Source of the DNA: CBDCWQ01 sp965223435 | Lineage (GTDB): Bacteria; Myxococcota; Kuafuiibacteriia; Kuafuiibacteriales; Kuafuiibacteriaceae | Length of the DNA stretch: 64,000 nucleotides | Direction: 5' to 3' | Assembly: GCA_965223435.1 (NCBI GenBank) | Contig: CBDCWQ010000019.1 | Span: 124,001 to 188,000 of the forward strand | Shown: in pieces, positions 8,733 through 17,453 of the stretch | Layout: the number at the start of each line of letters is the position of its first letter | Position numbering within the stretch: position 1 is the stretch's first letter | Notes under the pieces: generated by a model | What the model saw: the letters and a program-made list of their open reading frames with translations, nothing else | Databases searched by the model: none | Told to the model about the DNA's origin: nothing | Made by a program: the position numbers and the translations under genes

Positions 8733-8879
8733 ACAGGAACGCACCAGTTCGAAGCCAGGTGCTCGGCAAAGCCGGGCCCGAGGAGGAGCCCGTGGGGCGT
8801 ACACGGAAGTACGTGAGCCGGCACCAGAGGGTCCCATGCCGCATCGTGCCTGGATCCGGACTTCCGCGTTTCTGTTTAA
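8729..8879 (+). repeat. TIR-bounded interspersed repeat, copy 2
   Basis: A 151-bp element, the inverted copy of 691-838, with a 3-bp expansion in a GAG-rich stretch and a handful of substitutions. The left end (CTAAACAGGAACGC) carries the DUF3570 stop codon and the right end is TGTTTAA. With copy 1 it bounds a 7.9-kb segment between inverted repeats, which could invert by homologous recombination. Confidence 0.85.
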
Positions 8880-8897
8880 TCACCCCTTGGCTCGCTT

Positions 8898-10349
8898 GTG
8901 TCGCTAACGAATCACCTCCTCAGCCAGTTTGTGCTTGCGACGCTGTCCGTAACCCCAACGCAAGGCCCAAAAACACCATCTCTGTTAAAAAAGATCAGCG
9001 CTTTCGCACCGGTCCCGTCAGCACCGGCCCAAGCCTTCGAAGACCACACCGTCGGCAGTCTTCTCAGCAAAACGCATCGACTTCAGTGGAAGCACGCTTG
9101 GCCGCGATTTAGAGGGACAGAGTACGCGGCAACCATCACCTTGTTCGCCAGCGCGCTGGCCTCGCGGGTCATTGTCCCCTCCCCGCCCGGAACCTGGAAA
9201 CAGGGCATTCTCTTTGACGACGCGGTGCGTGATGTCCTCAGAGTCGAAAACGAGGGAACGCGAACCACCCTTTCGCACGTCAGCGACCAGCTCCAAAACG
9301 GACTGATCGCCTTCCCCTTTTTAGTCGACGCCGGCCTAGCCGCGTGGCTCTCAGACGACAATCCCGATCTCGCGTGGCAACTCAGCCTTATGAATCTGGA
9401 GGCGCTGGCTGCAACCGCCAGCATCGTTGCGCTGACTAAAAACCTCATCGGCCGGGTCCGACCTGCGATCGCACGCTGCCCCAGCGGAGACTTTTCATGC
9501 CGCCCCAAAGGTGGGCTACGCAGTTTCATCAGCGGCCATTCGGCCGCCGCATTCGCCGGAGCGGGCCTCGTCTGCGCCCATCATGAGAACCTTCCACTCT
9601 TTGGGCATCCGACCGCTGATATGCTTGCGTGCGCTGGGGCGTTGGTGGCAGCGGCGGGCTCGAGTGTCTTACGAGTGGCCACGGACAATCACTGGGCCAC
9701 TGACGTACTCACCGGAGCAGGCATCGGATTTGTGTCCGGCTACGGGTTGCCCACGCTGCTGCACTACCGCGACACCGACGACCAACAGACGGAGGGCCGC
9801 TCGCCGGTGCGAGGTTTTGTACAAGTCACGGGCCTGACCGGCGGTCTGAGATTCGGTGCCGAGGGCCACGCAAGTTTTGGGGCCGAACTCAGCCTAAAGC
9901 AGTGGTACGACTTTTATGCGCCACGCAATACGCGAATCGTCGGCATGGAGCTCAGCGCTTTGGGACGCATCCTTCGGGCCTCGGGCAGCATTTCAATCCT
10001 GGAGGCCCAACCGATGATTCGCCTGTGGTTTCATCAATTCGCTTTGGGGCTTTTTGCCCACTATCGCGTACGAACGGCCTCTCCTGAAGACGTCACCCGC
10101 AAAGCCATCGGCCCCGCTTTGGGCATCGACCTTCTCAAGCGGCGTGACACCCAAATTGTACTTACGGGCCGCTGGGCCCCCCTTCTTGATGGCACCGTCA
10201 AGGATTTTGCCATCGGCCTCGAACTATGGCTTCTCAAGTGGCTCCACCTCAAAAGCGTGTTTCAACATTTCGGAAGAAGGCACCGACCCACCGAAGAACC
10301 CGCAACCACGAGCTACCTCGCCGGCCTCGGCGGGCGCCTTCCGTGGTAG
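8898..10349 (+). CDS. PAP2-superfamily phosphatase with extra C-terminal domain
   Basis: 483 residues from a GTG start 19 nt after the repeat. The three PAP2 acid-phosphatase motifs are present: KNLIGRVRP, SGHSAAAFAG and RVATDNHWATDV, embedded in hydrophobic helices (residues about 75-295). This indicates a membrane lipid-phosphate or undecaprenyl-diphosphate-type phosphatase. The C-terminal 180 residues are not part of the family and read as alternating amphipathic strands, perhaps a small barrel or sheet. The 3' end runs into the Aat-like gene. No clear Shine-Dalgarno precedes the GTG, so the first residues are uncertain. Confidence 0.85.
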   Translation: MSLTNHLLSQFVLATLSVTPTQGPKTPSLLKKISAFAPVPSAPAQAFEDHTVGSLLSKTHRLQWKHAWPRFRGTEYAATITLFASALASRVIVPSPPGTWKQGILFDDAVRDVLRVENEGTRTTLSHVSDQLQNGLIAFPFLVDAGLAAWLSDDNPDLAWQLSLMNLEALAATASIVALTKNLIGRVRPAIARCPSGDFSCRPKGGLRSFISGHSAAAFAGAGLVCAHHENLPLFGHPTADMLACAGALVAAAGSSVLRVATDNHWATDVLTGAGIGFVSGYGLPTLLHYRDTDDQQTEGRSPVRGFVQVTGLTGGLRFGAEGHASFGAELSLKQWYDFYAPRNTRIVGMELSALGRILRASGSISILEAQPMIRLWFHQFALGLFAHYRVRTASPEDVTRKAIGPALGIDLLKRRDTQIVLTGRWAPLLDGTVKDFAIGLELWLLKWLHLKSVFQHFGRRHRPTEEPATTSYLAGLGGRLPW

Positions 10350-11110
10350 GGGGGCTGACGGTTTCGAAGCTGCGTGGTATCCCTGAGCACGTGAAATCGG
10401 TGCTTCGAAGGCGGGTACAACAAACGATCCAAGCGAAATGGCCGGGTGTCGTCCGCCGAACCCACCGGGCCCTCGCCTGGCCAGCAAGGTGGCTACCGGG
10501 AGGGCCAGAGCACGCTCTTCGCTTGCTGATTGCGGAGCAGGGCCTCACGCCGGAGCTGGTGGTCCGAAGCACCTGCGTCGGCCTCTTCGTGATGGGCACG
10601 AGCAAGGGAACGCTCTTATGGGAAGACCCCGATCCTCGTGGTCTGATTGCCATCGACGACTTCCACATCTCGAAACGTCTCAAGTCTTACGTCGCCAAAG
10701 GACATTTTACGCTCAGCCTCAACAAGGACTTCGAAGGCGTGATGCGGGGATGCGCCGACCGAAAGCGCACGTGGCTCATAGAGCCGATCATCCAGACCTA
10801 CCTTTCCCTTCATCAAATGGGCATCGCCCACAGCGTCGAAGCCTGGCGGGAAAACAAACTGGTCGGGGGAGGCTACGGCCTGGCCATAGGCAGTTATTTT
10901 GCCCTGGACAGCATGTTCCACCGCGAAGACCAAGCGAGCAAGGTGGCGATGGTCCACCTCCACAAACACCTCAAAGCACAGGGCTTTTCGGTCATAGACT
11001 GCCGCTACCCAACCGAGCACTGGAAGCGCTTCGGCGCCAAAGCCGTCCCGAGAAGCGACTTTCGCACAAAACTCGCCCAAACCCTTGCAGCGCCATGTAC
11101 TTTCGGCTGA
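10343..11110 (+). CDS. aat: Leucyl/phenylalanyl-tRNA-protein transferase-like (Aat)
   Basis: Cytosolic N-degron enzyme that transfers Leu or Phe from tRNA to N-terminal Arg/Lys of proteins for ClpS/ClpAP degradation. The core shows the Aat pattern WEDPDPRG, TWLIEPIIQTY, GIAHSVEAWRENKLVGGGYG, ALDSMFHREDQASK and DCRYPTEHWKRFGA. The N-terminal 90 residues are divergent: E. coli Aat begins near its FPW motif, which is missing here. The frame is open back to an ATG at 10226, but that would overlap the PAP2 gene by 124 nt. I prefer the GTG at 10343 (7-nt overlap), with low certainty about the start. Confidence 0.85.
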   Translation: MVGGLTVSKLRGIPEHVKSVLRRRVQQTIQAKWPGVVRRTHRALAWPARWLPGGPEHALRLLIAEQGLTPELVVRSTCVGLFVMGTSKGTLLWEDPDPRGLIAIDDFHISKRLKSYVAKGHFTLSLNKDFEGVMRGCADRKRTWLIEPIIQTYLSLHQMGIAHSVEAWRENKLVGGGYGLAIGSYFALDSMFHREDQASKVAMVHLHKHLKAQGFSVIDCRYPTEHWKRFGAKAVPRSDFRTKLAQTLAAPCTFG

Positions 11111-11234
11111 TGCCTGGCGAGGGTGTGCCCAAATACCATACTTGAATCGACCCCGGCATTGATGGGAACATAGGATCGTCAATGATTTGATACGGCACGG
11201 TTTCACGGCGCGGTAACGACCAGCTTTGGGGGTG

Positions 11235-11438
11235 ATGATGAAACGCTTCAACAAGAAAAAAGTGGCCACTTTAGTCGTTACATTTGGATCTGTGCTTCTC
11301 CTCGGGACGGCTGCTCCGGTTGAAACCCGGGATGAATGTTATGACCGCTGTCGGGCAGAGCTCAAGCGGTGCAATGAAGACGGTCGCGACAATTGCGAAG
11401 ATCGCGTTCGCAAGTGCCGGGCCGCCTGCCCTTGGTAA
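11235..11438 (+). CDS. Small Cys-rich secreted protein
   Basis: 67 residues: a basic N-terminus, a hydrophobic signal segment (VATLVVTFGSVLLLGTAA) and a short mature region with six cysteines arranged as CYDRC, KRC, NC, KC and AAC. The pattern suggests disulfide bonding after export. Two adjacent ATGs (11235, 11238) follow a GGGGG stretch. No family is recognised. It stands alone about 125 bp after the Aat-like gene. Confidence 0.65.
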   Translation: MMKRFNKKKVATLVVTFGSVLLLGTAAPVETRDECYDRCRAELKRCNEDGRDNCEDRVRKCRAACPW

Positions 11439-11535
11439 CGCAAAACGGAGCTTTTGATCCCACAGCTCCTCCGCTCACGCCGACCGCGCAAACGGTTCGG
11501 ATCAACGCAGGTGAGCTTGGGAGTTATAGAGTCCC

Positions 11536-12438
11536 TTAGGCCAGGCTATCTTGTGCGCTGGTCTCGGTTTCAAGAACCCGTCGCCTCCGTCGGACGCGAA
11601 AGAACCAAGGCACGAGCGCACCGAGCACCAAGGCAACCTGAAGCAACAGCGCCCCAACAATAACCATGAGCGCAGGCTCTTCCACCAGATAGGGACGCGG
11701 CCAGCTGTCCACGCGGTCCTGCCCCAACAACATCGTTAGCCCACCGTACAAGAATGCCAAAGCGCCGTTTTTGTGCCAATTGATGGTCCTGACCTTGGCG
11801 TAGGTGTAACGTTCTACGGGATACAGCGCGGCCCTCGGATGGCCCGCGCTTTGAAAGCGGTCCAAGGCTTCGTGAAGAACTTGGGGATTGGCTTCAAGGC
11901 TGGACAAGGAGGTGGGCGATCCATCTTCGTTTTCAAAGATGAAACCGTAGAGCAGATCAACAACGTATTTTCCTTGGGCGGTATCGGCCAAGGCCACGGC
12001 ATGTTGTGGTTTTCCGTGTTTGTCGTAGAGCGCAAGCTTGGTAGCATGGATGCCCAGCTTATCGAGTAAGACGATGGCCGCCCGAGCCTTGTACGCGCAG
12101 TCTCCACCGGCATCCACCACCTGCAAGGCCGTCGGCTTCAGCATCCGAAACACAGGATGGAAGAAGTAGCCATCCGGAAGCACCGGAGGGTTCGCAACCC
12201 CAAAGGCTACAAAGTCCACAATCTTCCCCAGCTTTTCGCGCTCCGTCTTGGTCCCCTGAGTCAGTGTCGCCGCGGCCCCTTCAAGCTGTCGCGAATCGAT
12301 CCGGTAGGAAAGAAACGCCCAAAGCTGTAACAAAAAGAGGGCCGAGAACGTGGCGACAAAAGCCCACTTCAAGCCGCCAACCCCCAAGCGACGAGGACCA
12401 TCGGTACCATCTGGAATCTCATCATGGCGCATACCCAT
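11536..12438 (-). CDS. Membrane-anchored transglutaminase-like protein
   Basis: 300 residues from the ATG at 12438. An N-terminal membrane segment (about residues 25-45), a periplasmic transglutaminase-like core with GGDCAYKARAAIVLL (Cys), HAVALAD (His) and KYVVDLLYG (Asp) in the canonical Cys-His-Asp order, then a membrane segment near residue 265 and a basic tail. Such proteins act as proteases or cross-linkers; the substrate is unknown. The frame remains open to 12537, but that extension lacks coding character. It is divergent from the VOC gene. Confidence 0.75.
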   Translation of the reverse strand: MGMRHDEIPDGTDGPRRLGVGGLKWAFVATFSALFLLQLWAFLSYRIDSRQLEGAAATLTQGTKTEREKLGKIVDFVAFGVANPPVLPDGYFFHPVFRMLKPTALQVVDAGGDCAYKARAAIVLLDKLGIHATKLALYDKHGKPQHAVALADTAQGKYVVDLLYGFIFENEDGSPTSLSSLEANPQVLHEALDRFQSAGHPRAALYPVERYTYAKVRTINWHKNGALAFLYGGLTMLLGQDRVDSWPRPYLVEEPALMVIVGALLLQVALVLGALVPWFFRVRRRRRVLETETSAQDSLA

Positions 12439-12681
12439 GGGGCCTAATCCCTCGGCTCGCGGCAAACAAGACCGTTCGTTCGTATGCGACGCAAGCGAGC
12501 CGAGGCATAATCCGCACACCGCTCGCCGTTCAAACAACCCCGCTCGGAAACCCTCTTTTGCGAGGAAGACGATGTTCGGGTGTCCTTACCCCCACCCCCA
12601 CGCTTTTCGGTGGCGTCGGCAGGATGCGGCCTGTAGCCTCATGCGGGGCAAAACCCAGACAACGAAAGGGGATTCACAACT

Positions 12682-13455
12682 ATGACCGCATCTCAAGGGC
12701 AACACACTTGGTACGAACTCATGACCTCCGATGTCGAAGCCGCCAAGACCTTCTACACCGAGATCATCGGCTGGAAACTCATGGACTGGGAAGAGGGTGA
12801 AAAGCCGTACACCATGTGGACCGTAGGCAACAAACCGGTTGGAGGGGTCTTGCTCCTCCCCGATGAAGCGAAGGCTATGGGCGCACCACCGCACTGGATT
12901 GCGTATATCGCAACGCCGGACGTGGATGCCACGGGCAAAAAGGCCGAAGAGCTGGGTGGAAAGGTCCTCAAGTCCATGGACATCCCCAAGGTCGGACGCT
13001 TTTGCGTGATCCAAGATCCGCAGGGCGCCGTGTTTGCGGCCTTCCGAGCCGAATCTGAGGTCGATCTACCGGACCGGGAGCAACCGGGTATGTTCAGCTG
13101 GCATGAGCTGAACACCACCGACTACGAAAAAGCATGGACCTTCTATCAGGCCCTGTTTGACTGGGAACCCACCACATCGATGGACATGGGACCCATGGGA
13201 ACCTACTGGATGTACCAGGACAAAAGCAGCGGAGGAAACTCGATTGGAGGCATGTGCAATGTTGCCAAAGTACAGAATATTCCACCATCCTGGCTCTACT
13301 ACATTACCGTGGACAACGTGGACACGACCATCGAGCGCATCAAATCTAAGAATGGCAAGATTCTAAACGGCCCGATGGAGGTCCCGGGAGGCGGAAAAAT
13401 AGCCCAGTGCGTGGATCCTCAAGGCGTCGCTTTCGCCATTTACGCGAAATCCTAA
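12682..13455 (+). CDS. Tandem-domain VOC (glyoxalase/dioxygenase-fold) protein
   Basis: 257 residues made of two vicinal-oxygen-chelate domains (about 1-122 and 130-257). Each opens with HTWYEL or FSWHEL and ends with QDPQGAVFAAF or VDPQGVAFAIY, so it is a duplication. The paired metal-ligand positions (His, Glu) are only partly obvious, so enzyme activity is uncertain. A good Shine-Dalgarno-like AAGGGG precedes the ATG. The DUF1279 gene follows after 9 nt, probably in the same mRNA. Confidence 0.88.
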   Translation: MTASQGQHTWYELMTSDVEAAKTFYTEIIGWKLMDWEEGEKPYTMWTVGNKPVGGVLLLPDEAKAMGAPPHWIAYIATPDVDATGKKAEELGGKVLKSMDIPKVGRFCVIQDPQGAVFAAFRAESEVDLPDREQPGMFSWHELNTTDYEKAWTFYQALFDWEPTTSMDMGPMGTYWMYQDKSSGGNSIGGMCNVAKVQNIPPSWLYYITVDNVDTTIERIKSKNGKILNGPMEVPGGGKIAQCVDPQGVAFAIYAKS

Positions 13456-13464
13456 AAACTGCAT

Positions 13465-13749
13465 ATGAAAGAAAAGTTGACAAAACTACTCACGGAGTAC
13501 GGCCCGGTCGCCATTTTTGTCTACTTTGTGATTTTCATTGTCGTGTTTTTGGGATTTGTCGCCGCAATCAAAACCGGATTTGCGGTTGAGGGTGTAAGCG
13601 GCCACGCCGGCACCTTCGGGGCGGCGTACATCGCCACCCAACTCACAAAGCCATTCCGTATCGGCGCCGCTCTCCTTCTTACCCCAGTCGTCGCCAAGCT
13701 CCGCAAAAAAAATCCCTCAAGCGCAACCACCCCGCCGCCACCGGAGTGA
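13465..13749 (+). CDS. DUF1279/FAM210-like small membrane protein
   Basis: 94 residues. A short amphipathic N-terminus (KLLTEYGPVAIFVYFVI) leads into a membrane helix, then a Gly/Ala region and a second hydrophobic segment (FRIGAALLLTPVVAKL) before a Pro-rich tail. The arrangement matches the DUF1279 domain of FAM210 proteins. Role unknown. A GCCGCT/AGCGGC hairpin lies 40-55 nt downstream but lacks a T-run. Confidence 0.75.
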   Translation: MKEKLTKLLTEYGPVAIFVYFVIFIVVFLGFVAAIKTGFAVEGVSGHAGTFGAAYIATQLTKPFRIGAALLLTPVVAKLRKKNPSSATTPPPPE

Positions 13750-13877
13750 CGTCGTTCCCTGCAAAGTCGGGACTTTTCAGGATAGAGAGGCCGCTCAAAG
13801 CGGCTACCCAAATCAAACCCAACGGCGTCGTTCGGATGCGATCCAAGTGAGCCAAGGCCTATAGAGCCTCAGGGGCC

Positions 13878-15812
13878 TCAACAGCGTGCCGATGCGATGT
13901 CCGGGACCGACGTCGCCGGCTCTTTGAACCCTCGCGCAGCCTGAACGGGTGGTGCCTGAAGCCACAGCTCCAAAGACAAAAGACAGGTCAGTGACATGCC
14001 CCAATCACGATGACACGCTTCGTGCTCTTCAATAATCTGCCGCACGAAGTCATACTCAACGTAGTCGTAGATCTTTGCGCTTCGGGGACGAATCCGCTCC
14101 GCGAGATACGCGCGTTGGTCCCCACGAAACCATGTGCCCAAGGGAACACCAAATCCCATCTTTTTTCGATGAGTCACATACCGGGGCAACAAATCTCGAA
14201 ACGCTTCTTGCAATACCCACTTCGTATCGCGACCTCGGATCTTGTATCGACCCGGTAGACCGAAGGCGAACTCCATCAGCGCGGTATCCAAAAAAGGAGC
14301 CCGGGTCTCGAGGCTCACCGCCATCGATGCTCGATCCATTTTGACGTTGAGATCGTCGAGTAAGTAGGAGTCGAGGTTGTATCGCAGCAGACTGTTGATC
14401 ACGTCGTCGTCTTGAGGCCCTGCCAACGCGATATCCGCGAAACGCAGCGGCCGGGACGGCAAGGGACCACGCCACAATTTCTCGAGCTCGTCCTGCCGGA
14501 AGCAAGATACCCAACTATCCAGCCGGCCCATGGTGTCGAGCGCCGCCCTCCGCGCAAAACGCCGAAGCTTGCCCAAGCGCCCATCATACGGCTCCCACTC
14601 AGGGATAGCTGCATCCAATTTGCCGAGCTCGGCCCTCACCAAAGGCGGGATACGATCCGCCATGGCCGTCCAGGCAAACCGCGGATAACCGGCAAACACT
14701 TCGTCGCCACCGTCCCCCGTCAAAACCACCGTGACTTCGTCCCGAGCGAGCTGACTCAAAAGAAAACTCGGGATGGCGCTCGCATCCGCGTAGGGCTCCT
14801 CGTAGTGCGAAACAAGTTTCTCGAGGACCTGGAACTGGTTGGCCCCTACCCGAAACTCGGTGTGGTCAGCCCCTAACCAGCGAGCCACTTTCTTTGCAAT
14901 CTGACTCTCGTCAAAACGGGCGTCGCCGTCAAAACCAACAGAAAAGGTGCGGGTGGGCACTTGAAGTTCACGTCGCATCACACCCGCCACCAGGGTACTG
15001 TCGATCCCTCCGGACAGAAAAACACCCAGAGGAACATCGGACACCAGACGACGTTCGACGGCCCTGATGAAGTGGCCGCGTAGCTCTTGCTTCGCGCGGC
15101 GCAAGCAGCCTGAAGACTCCGGGCTCAAACTGGGTCGCGGCAAATCCCAATACCGAGTTTGGGTGGCAGCACCGTCCTCGGTGACCTCAAGAAAAGTCGC
15201 AGGAGGCAATTTCCGAATGTGCGTGTAAATGGTGTAAGGCGTGGGGACATATCCGTGGCGAAGAAACATCGGTATCGCCGCTTCGAACCTGGACCGATCC
15301 ACGGCTGGATGGGCCAAAACGGCCTTCATCTCGCTGCCGAAGACAAAAAGACCATCCTTTTCGTAGTAAAAAAGGGGCTTCTTTCCAGTGCGATCACGGC
15401 CCAAGGTGAACTTGCGCCGCCGCTGATCCCAAATCGCAAAGGCGAACATGCCGTCTAGGCGCTTGAGGGCATCGAGGCCTCCCGCCTCGTACAGGGCCAA
15501 AATAACCTCGGTGTCGCTTCGGGTCTGAAACCGAAAACCGCGAGACGCAAGCTCTTTGCGCAACTCCCGAAAGTTGTATATTTCGCCGTTAAAAGTCACC
15601 CACAGGTCTTGGCGAAAGTTCGACATGGGCTGAGCCGCTGCGTCGCTCAGGTCAATGACCTTGAGGCGAGCGTGCCCAAGCGCCACCGAACCGAAGGTAC
15701 GCACCCCCCTTCCATCGGGCCCCCGATGGTGAAGGCGAGCGACCATGCCATCCAGAATTTCTGTCGACGCGGGCTCGCCGCGTTTCTGCATCACTCCAGC
15801 GATTCCGCACAT
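13878..15812 (-). CDS. asnB: Asparagine synthase (glutamine-hydrolysing), AsnB type
   Basis: 644 residues from the ATG at 15812, chosen because it exposes the N-terminal nucleophile Cys2 in MCGIAGV. The N-terminal class II glutaminase domain (about 1-210) is followed by an ATP-pyrophosphatase synthetase domain with SGGIDST and LTGDGGDEVFAGYPRF. It converts Asp or a related carboxylate to the amide using Gln and ATP. Homologues in exopolysaccharide and exosortase-linked clusters modify glycans, so a non-housekeeping role is possible. It is a single-gene unit here, convergent with the DUF1279 gene. Confidence 0.93.
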   Translation of the reverse strand: MCGIAGVMQKRGEPASTEILDGMVARLHHRGPDGRGVRTFGSVALGHARLKVIDLSDAAAQPMSNFRQDLWVTFNGEIYNFRELRKELASRGFRFQTRSDTEVILALYEAGGLDALKRLDGMFAFAIWDQRRRKFTLGRDRTGKKPLFYYEKDGLFVFGSEMKAVLAHPAVDRSRFEAAIPMFLRHGYVPTPYTIYTHIRKLPPATFLEVTEDGAATQTRYWDLPRPSLSPESSGCLRRAKQELRGHFIRAVERRLVSDVPLGVFLSGGIDSTLVAGVMRRELQVPTRTFSVGFDGDARFDESQIAKKVARWLGADHTEFRVGANQFQVLEKLVSHYEEPYADASAIPSFLLSQLARDEVTVVLTGDGGDEVFAGYPRFAWTAMADRIPPLVRAELGKLDAAIPEWEPYDGRLGKLRRFARRAALDTMGRLDSWVSCFRQDELEKLWRGPLPSRPLRFADIALAGPQDDDVINSLLRYNLDSYLLDDLNVKMDRASMAVSLETRAPFLDTALMEFAFGLPGRYKIRGRDTKWVLQEAFRDLLPRYVTHRKKMGFGVPLGTWFRGDQRAYLAERIRPRSAKIYDYVEYDFVRQIIEEHEACHRDWGMSLTCLLSLELWLQAPPVQAARGFKEPATSVPDIASARC

Positions 15813-16041
15813 GACAATTTCACACGGTGGAGGCCGCTCGGAATACGACCCCACCTTTGGCTTCACAGAGGCCAAACCGCGGGGGCCTTCCATGGAAGCG
15901 CCTCGATCTGAAGAGACCCATTATGCCCCAAACCAGAACCAAGCAATCACTTTTTGTGATTCGGTCACGCGCCCGCACGCAAAAGAGGCCCTCGAAGAAC
16001 CCACAGCAGGGAGGCGGCTCACGGAGCCCGCAAAAAACCCA

Positions 16042-16075
16042 CCTTAAACCGCAACGCACAAGTTCGTGTTTAAGG
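16042..16075. repeat. Minimal relic of the TIR repeat
   Basis: Perfect 8-bp arms CCTTAAAC and GTTTAAGG enclose 18 bp that include AACGCACAAGTTCG, the inner part of the terminal inverted repeat seen at 691-838 and 8729-8879. It looks like the two ends joined after loss of the interior. The TAA stop of the HtpX gene lies in the right arm. Confidence 0.65.
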
Positions 16076-16900
16076 GCTCGGATGCGGCTCATAGCTTCGA
16101 AGGCGACGGACGCGTTCCGCGATCGGTGGATGGGTAGAAAAAAGCCGAGAAAGCCCCCCCACAAAACCGTGCACCACAAAGTGCACCGAACGGGCCCGAT
16201 CGTTTTGCATAGGCCGCGCCTGAACCCCCCGCGACAACCCCTCAAGGGCAAGCGCCAGCCCCTCTGCGTCCCCAGTCAGATCTGCGGCACGGCGATCCGC
16301 TTTATACTCGCGTGTGCGGGAGATCCCAAGCCGGATGAGGGTTGCAGACAGCGGCGCCAGCAGACTCAAGACCACCAAAACCAAGGGATTTGCGCGTCGG
16401 TTACGCCCGTAACGCGCCGCCATCGCGAAGTAAGAAACCGCGCCGGCCATCGACGCGGCGACCGTAGAGACCAGCGTGTCACGGTGTTTGATATGACCCA
16501 ACTCGTGGGCCAATACACCTCGAACCTCGCGGCGATCCAACTGCTCAACCAAACCTCGGGTGACCGCAACCAACCCTTTGCCCGGATTTCTTCCGGTCGC
16601 AAACGCGTTGGGACTCGGCTCATGTGGTATCCAGTACAGCCTCGGGGTAGGAATACTGGCCTTTTGGGCCAGCGTTTGCACCTCGTCGAGGAGCCAGTCG
16701 AGCTCCCCCGGCTCGACCGGAACGGCACCGGTGGAGCGAATCACCATCGAGTCCGAAAAGAACCAGACGACAAGATTCATGCCCACCGAAACCGCCAAAG
16801 ACAGCACCAGTCCGTTGCGTCCGCCCGCAAAGGCCCCAACCAACAACAAAAGGCCGGTCATCACCCCCAAAAGGAAAACGGTTTTTGCCGTGCTGGCCAT
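16070..16900 (-). CDS. htpX: HtpX-like M48 membrane zinc metalloprotease
   Basis: 276 residues from the ATG at 16900. Two N-terminal membrane helices (about 8-25 and 30-48), a cytosolic zinc-protease domain with HELGH at 132-136, two more hydrophobic segments, and the downstream zinc ligand Glu in REYKADRRAADLTG. It is the membrane-protein quality-control protease. The frame extends upstream to 17470 without domain content, so the longer start is rejected. The stop codon is embedded in the repeat relic at 16042-16075. Confidence 0.93.
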   Translation of the reverse strand: MASTAKTVFLLGVMTGLLLLVGAFAGGRNGLVLSLAVSVGMNLVVWFFSDSMVIRSTGAVPVEPGELDWLLDEVQTLAQKASIPTPRLYWIPHEPSPNAFATGRNPGKGLVAVTRGLVEQLDRREVRGVLAHELGHIKHRDTLVSTVAASMAGAVSYFAMAARYGRNRRANPLVLVVLSLLAPLSATLIRLGISRTREYKADRRAADLTGDAEGLALALEGLSRGVQARPMQNDRARSVHFVVHGFVGGLSRLFSTHPPIAERVRRLRSYEPHPSP

Positions 16901-17045
16901 GATTACCCTAGCAACCCCGCACTCGAGCGCGCCGAAGAGTAAAACCGCAAGGGCAGACGAATGACAAGGCGGATGAACCCACCTCAGAAATCTGTGAAAC
17001 CAAAACCACGGCCTGATGCTCGTTCGCCACATCGGACGGCAGATC

Positions 17046-17357
17046 ATGAGTGCTCGAGACCTGGCACGCCACTTGAATACCCTCCTCGCGAAGGAAGCAA
17101 GCCCCATGAACGCCAAGCACGCCAAACCATCGACCACCAGCCAGCCCGCTCCGCACCCGCGGGTCCTGGTGAGCCAGCTGGTGCAGGGTCGCCGAACCTG
17201 GACGCCGAGCGGCGTGTTGGTCCTGAACGCCATTGAACACGGTTCAGCCAAGATCCTTTCAGTGACCGTGCCTGGCCCATCGACCACCAGTGAAGTCCAA
17301 AGCCTCATCTCGTGGCTAAGATCGAGAGCAAATCTCAAAAAAGATCCACACCGATAA
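17046..17357 (+). CDS. Hypothetical 103-residue protein
   Basis: Opens with a helical segment (ARDLARHLNTLLAKE), then a Ser/Pro/Thr linker and a compact part with RVLVSQLVQG and SGVLVLNAIEHG. Codon third positions are GC-rich as in neighbouring genes and no other convincing gene overlaps it, which is the reason to call it. No Shine-Dalgarno or known family. It occupies the gap between htpX and the MATE gene. Confidence 0.45.
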   Translation: MSARDLARHLNTLLAKEASPMNAKHAKPSTTSQPAPHPRVLVSQLVQGRRTWTPSGVLVLNAIEHGSAKILSVTVPGPSTTSEVQSLISWLRSRANLKKDPHR

Positions 17358-17453
17358 GGGGCCCCCGAAAACATCGGCCCTATCCCCGTCCGCATCCCAG
17401 GAAGCGGCGAAACCATCTGGCTTCGGGAACCAGAGGCGAGGTATGTCGGCCGA

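Noticed and set aside
8714..9112. 132-residue plus-strand frame across the repeat
   Set aside because: It translates the noncoding repeat and then reads the PAP2 gene out of frame.
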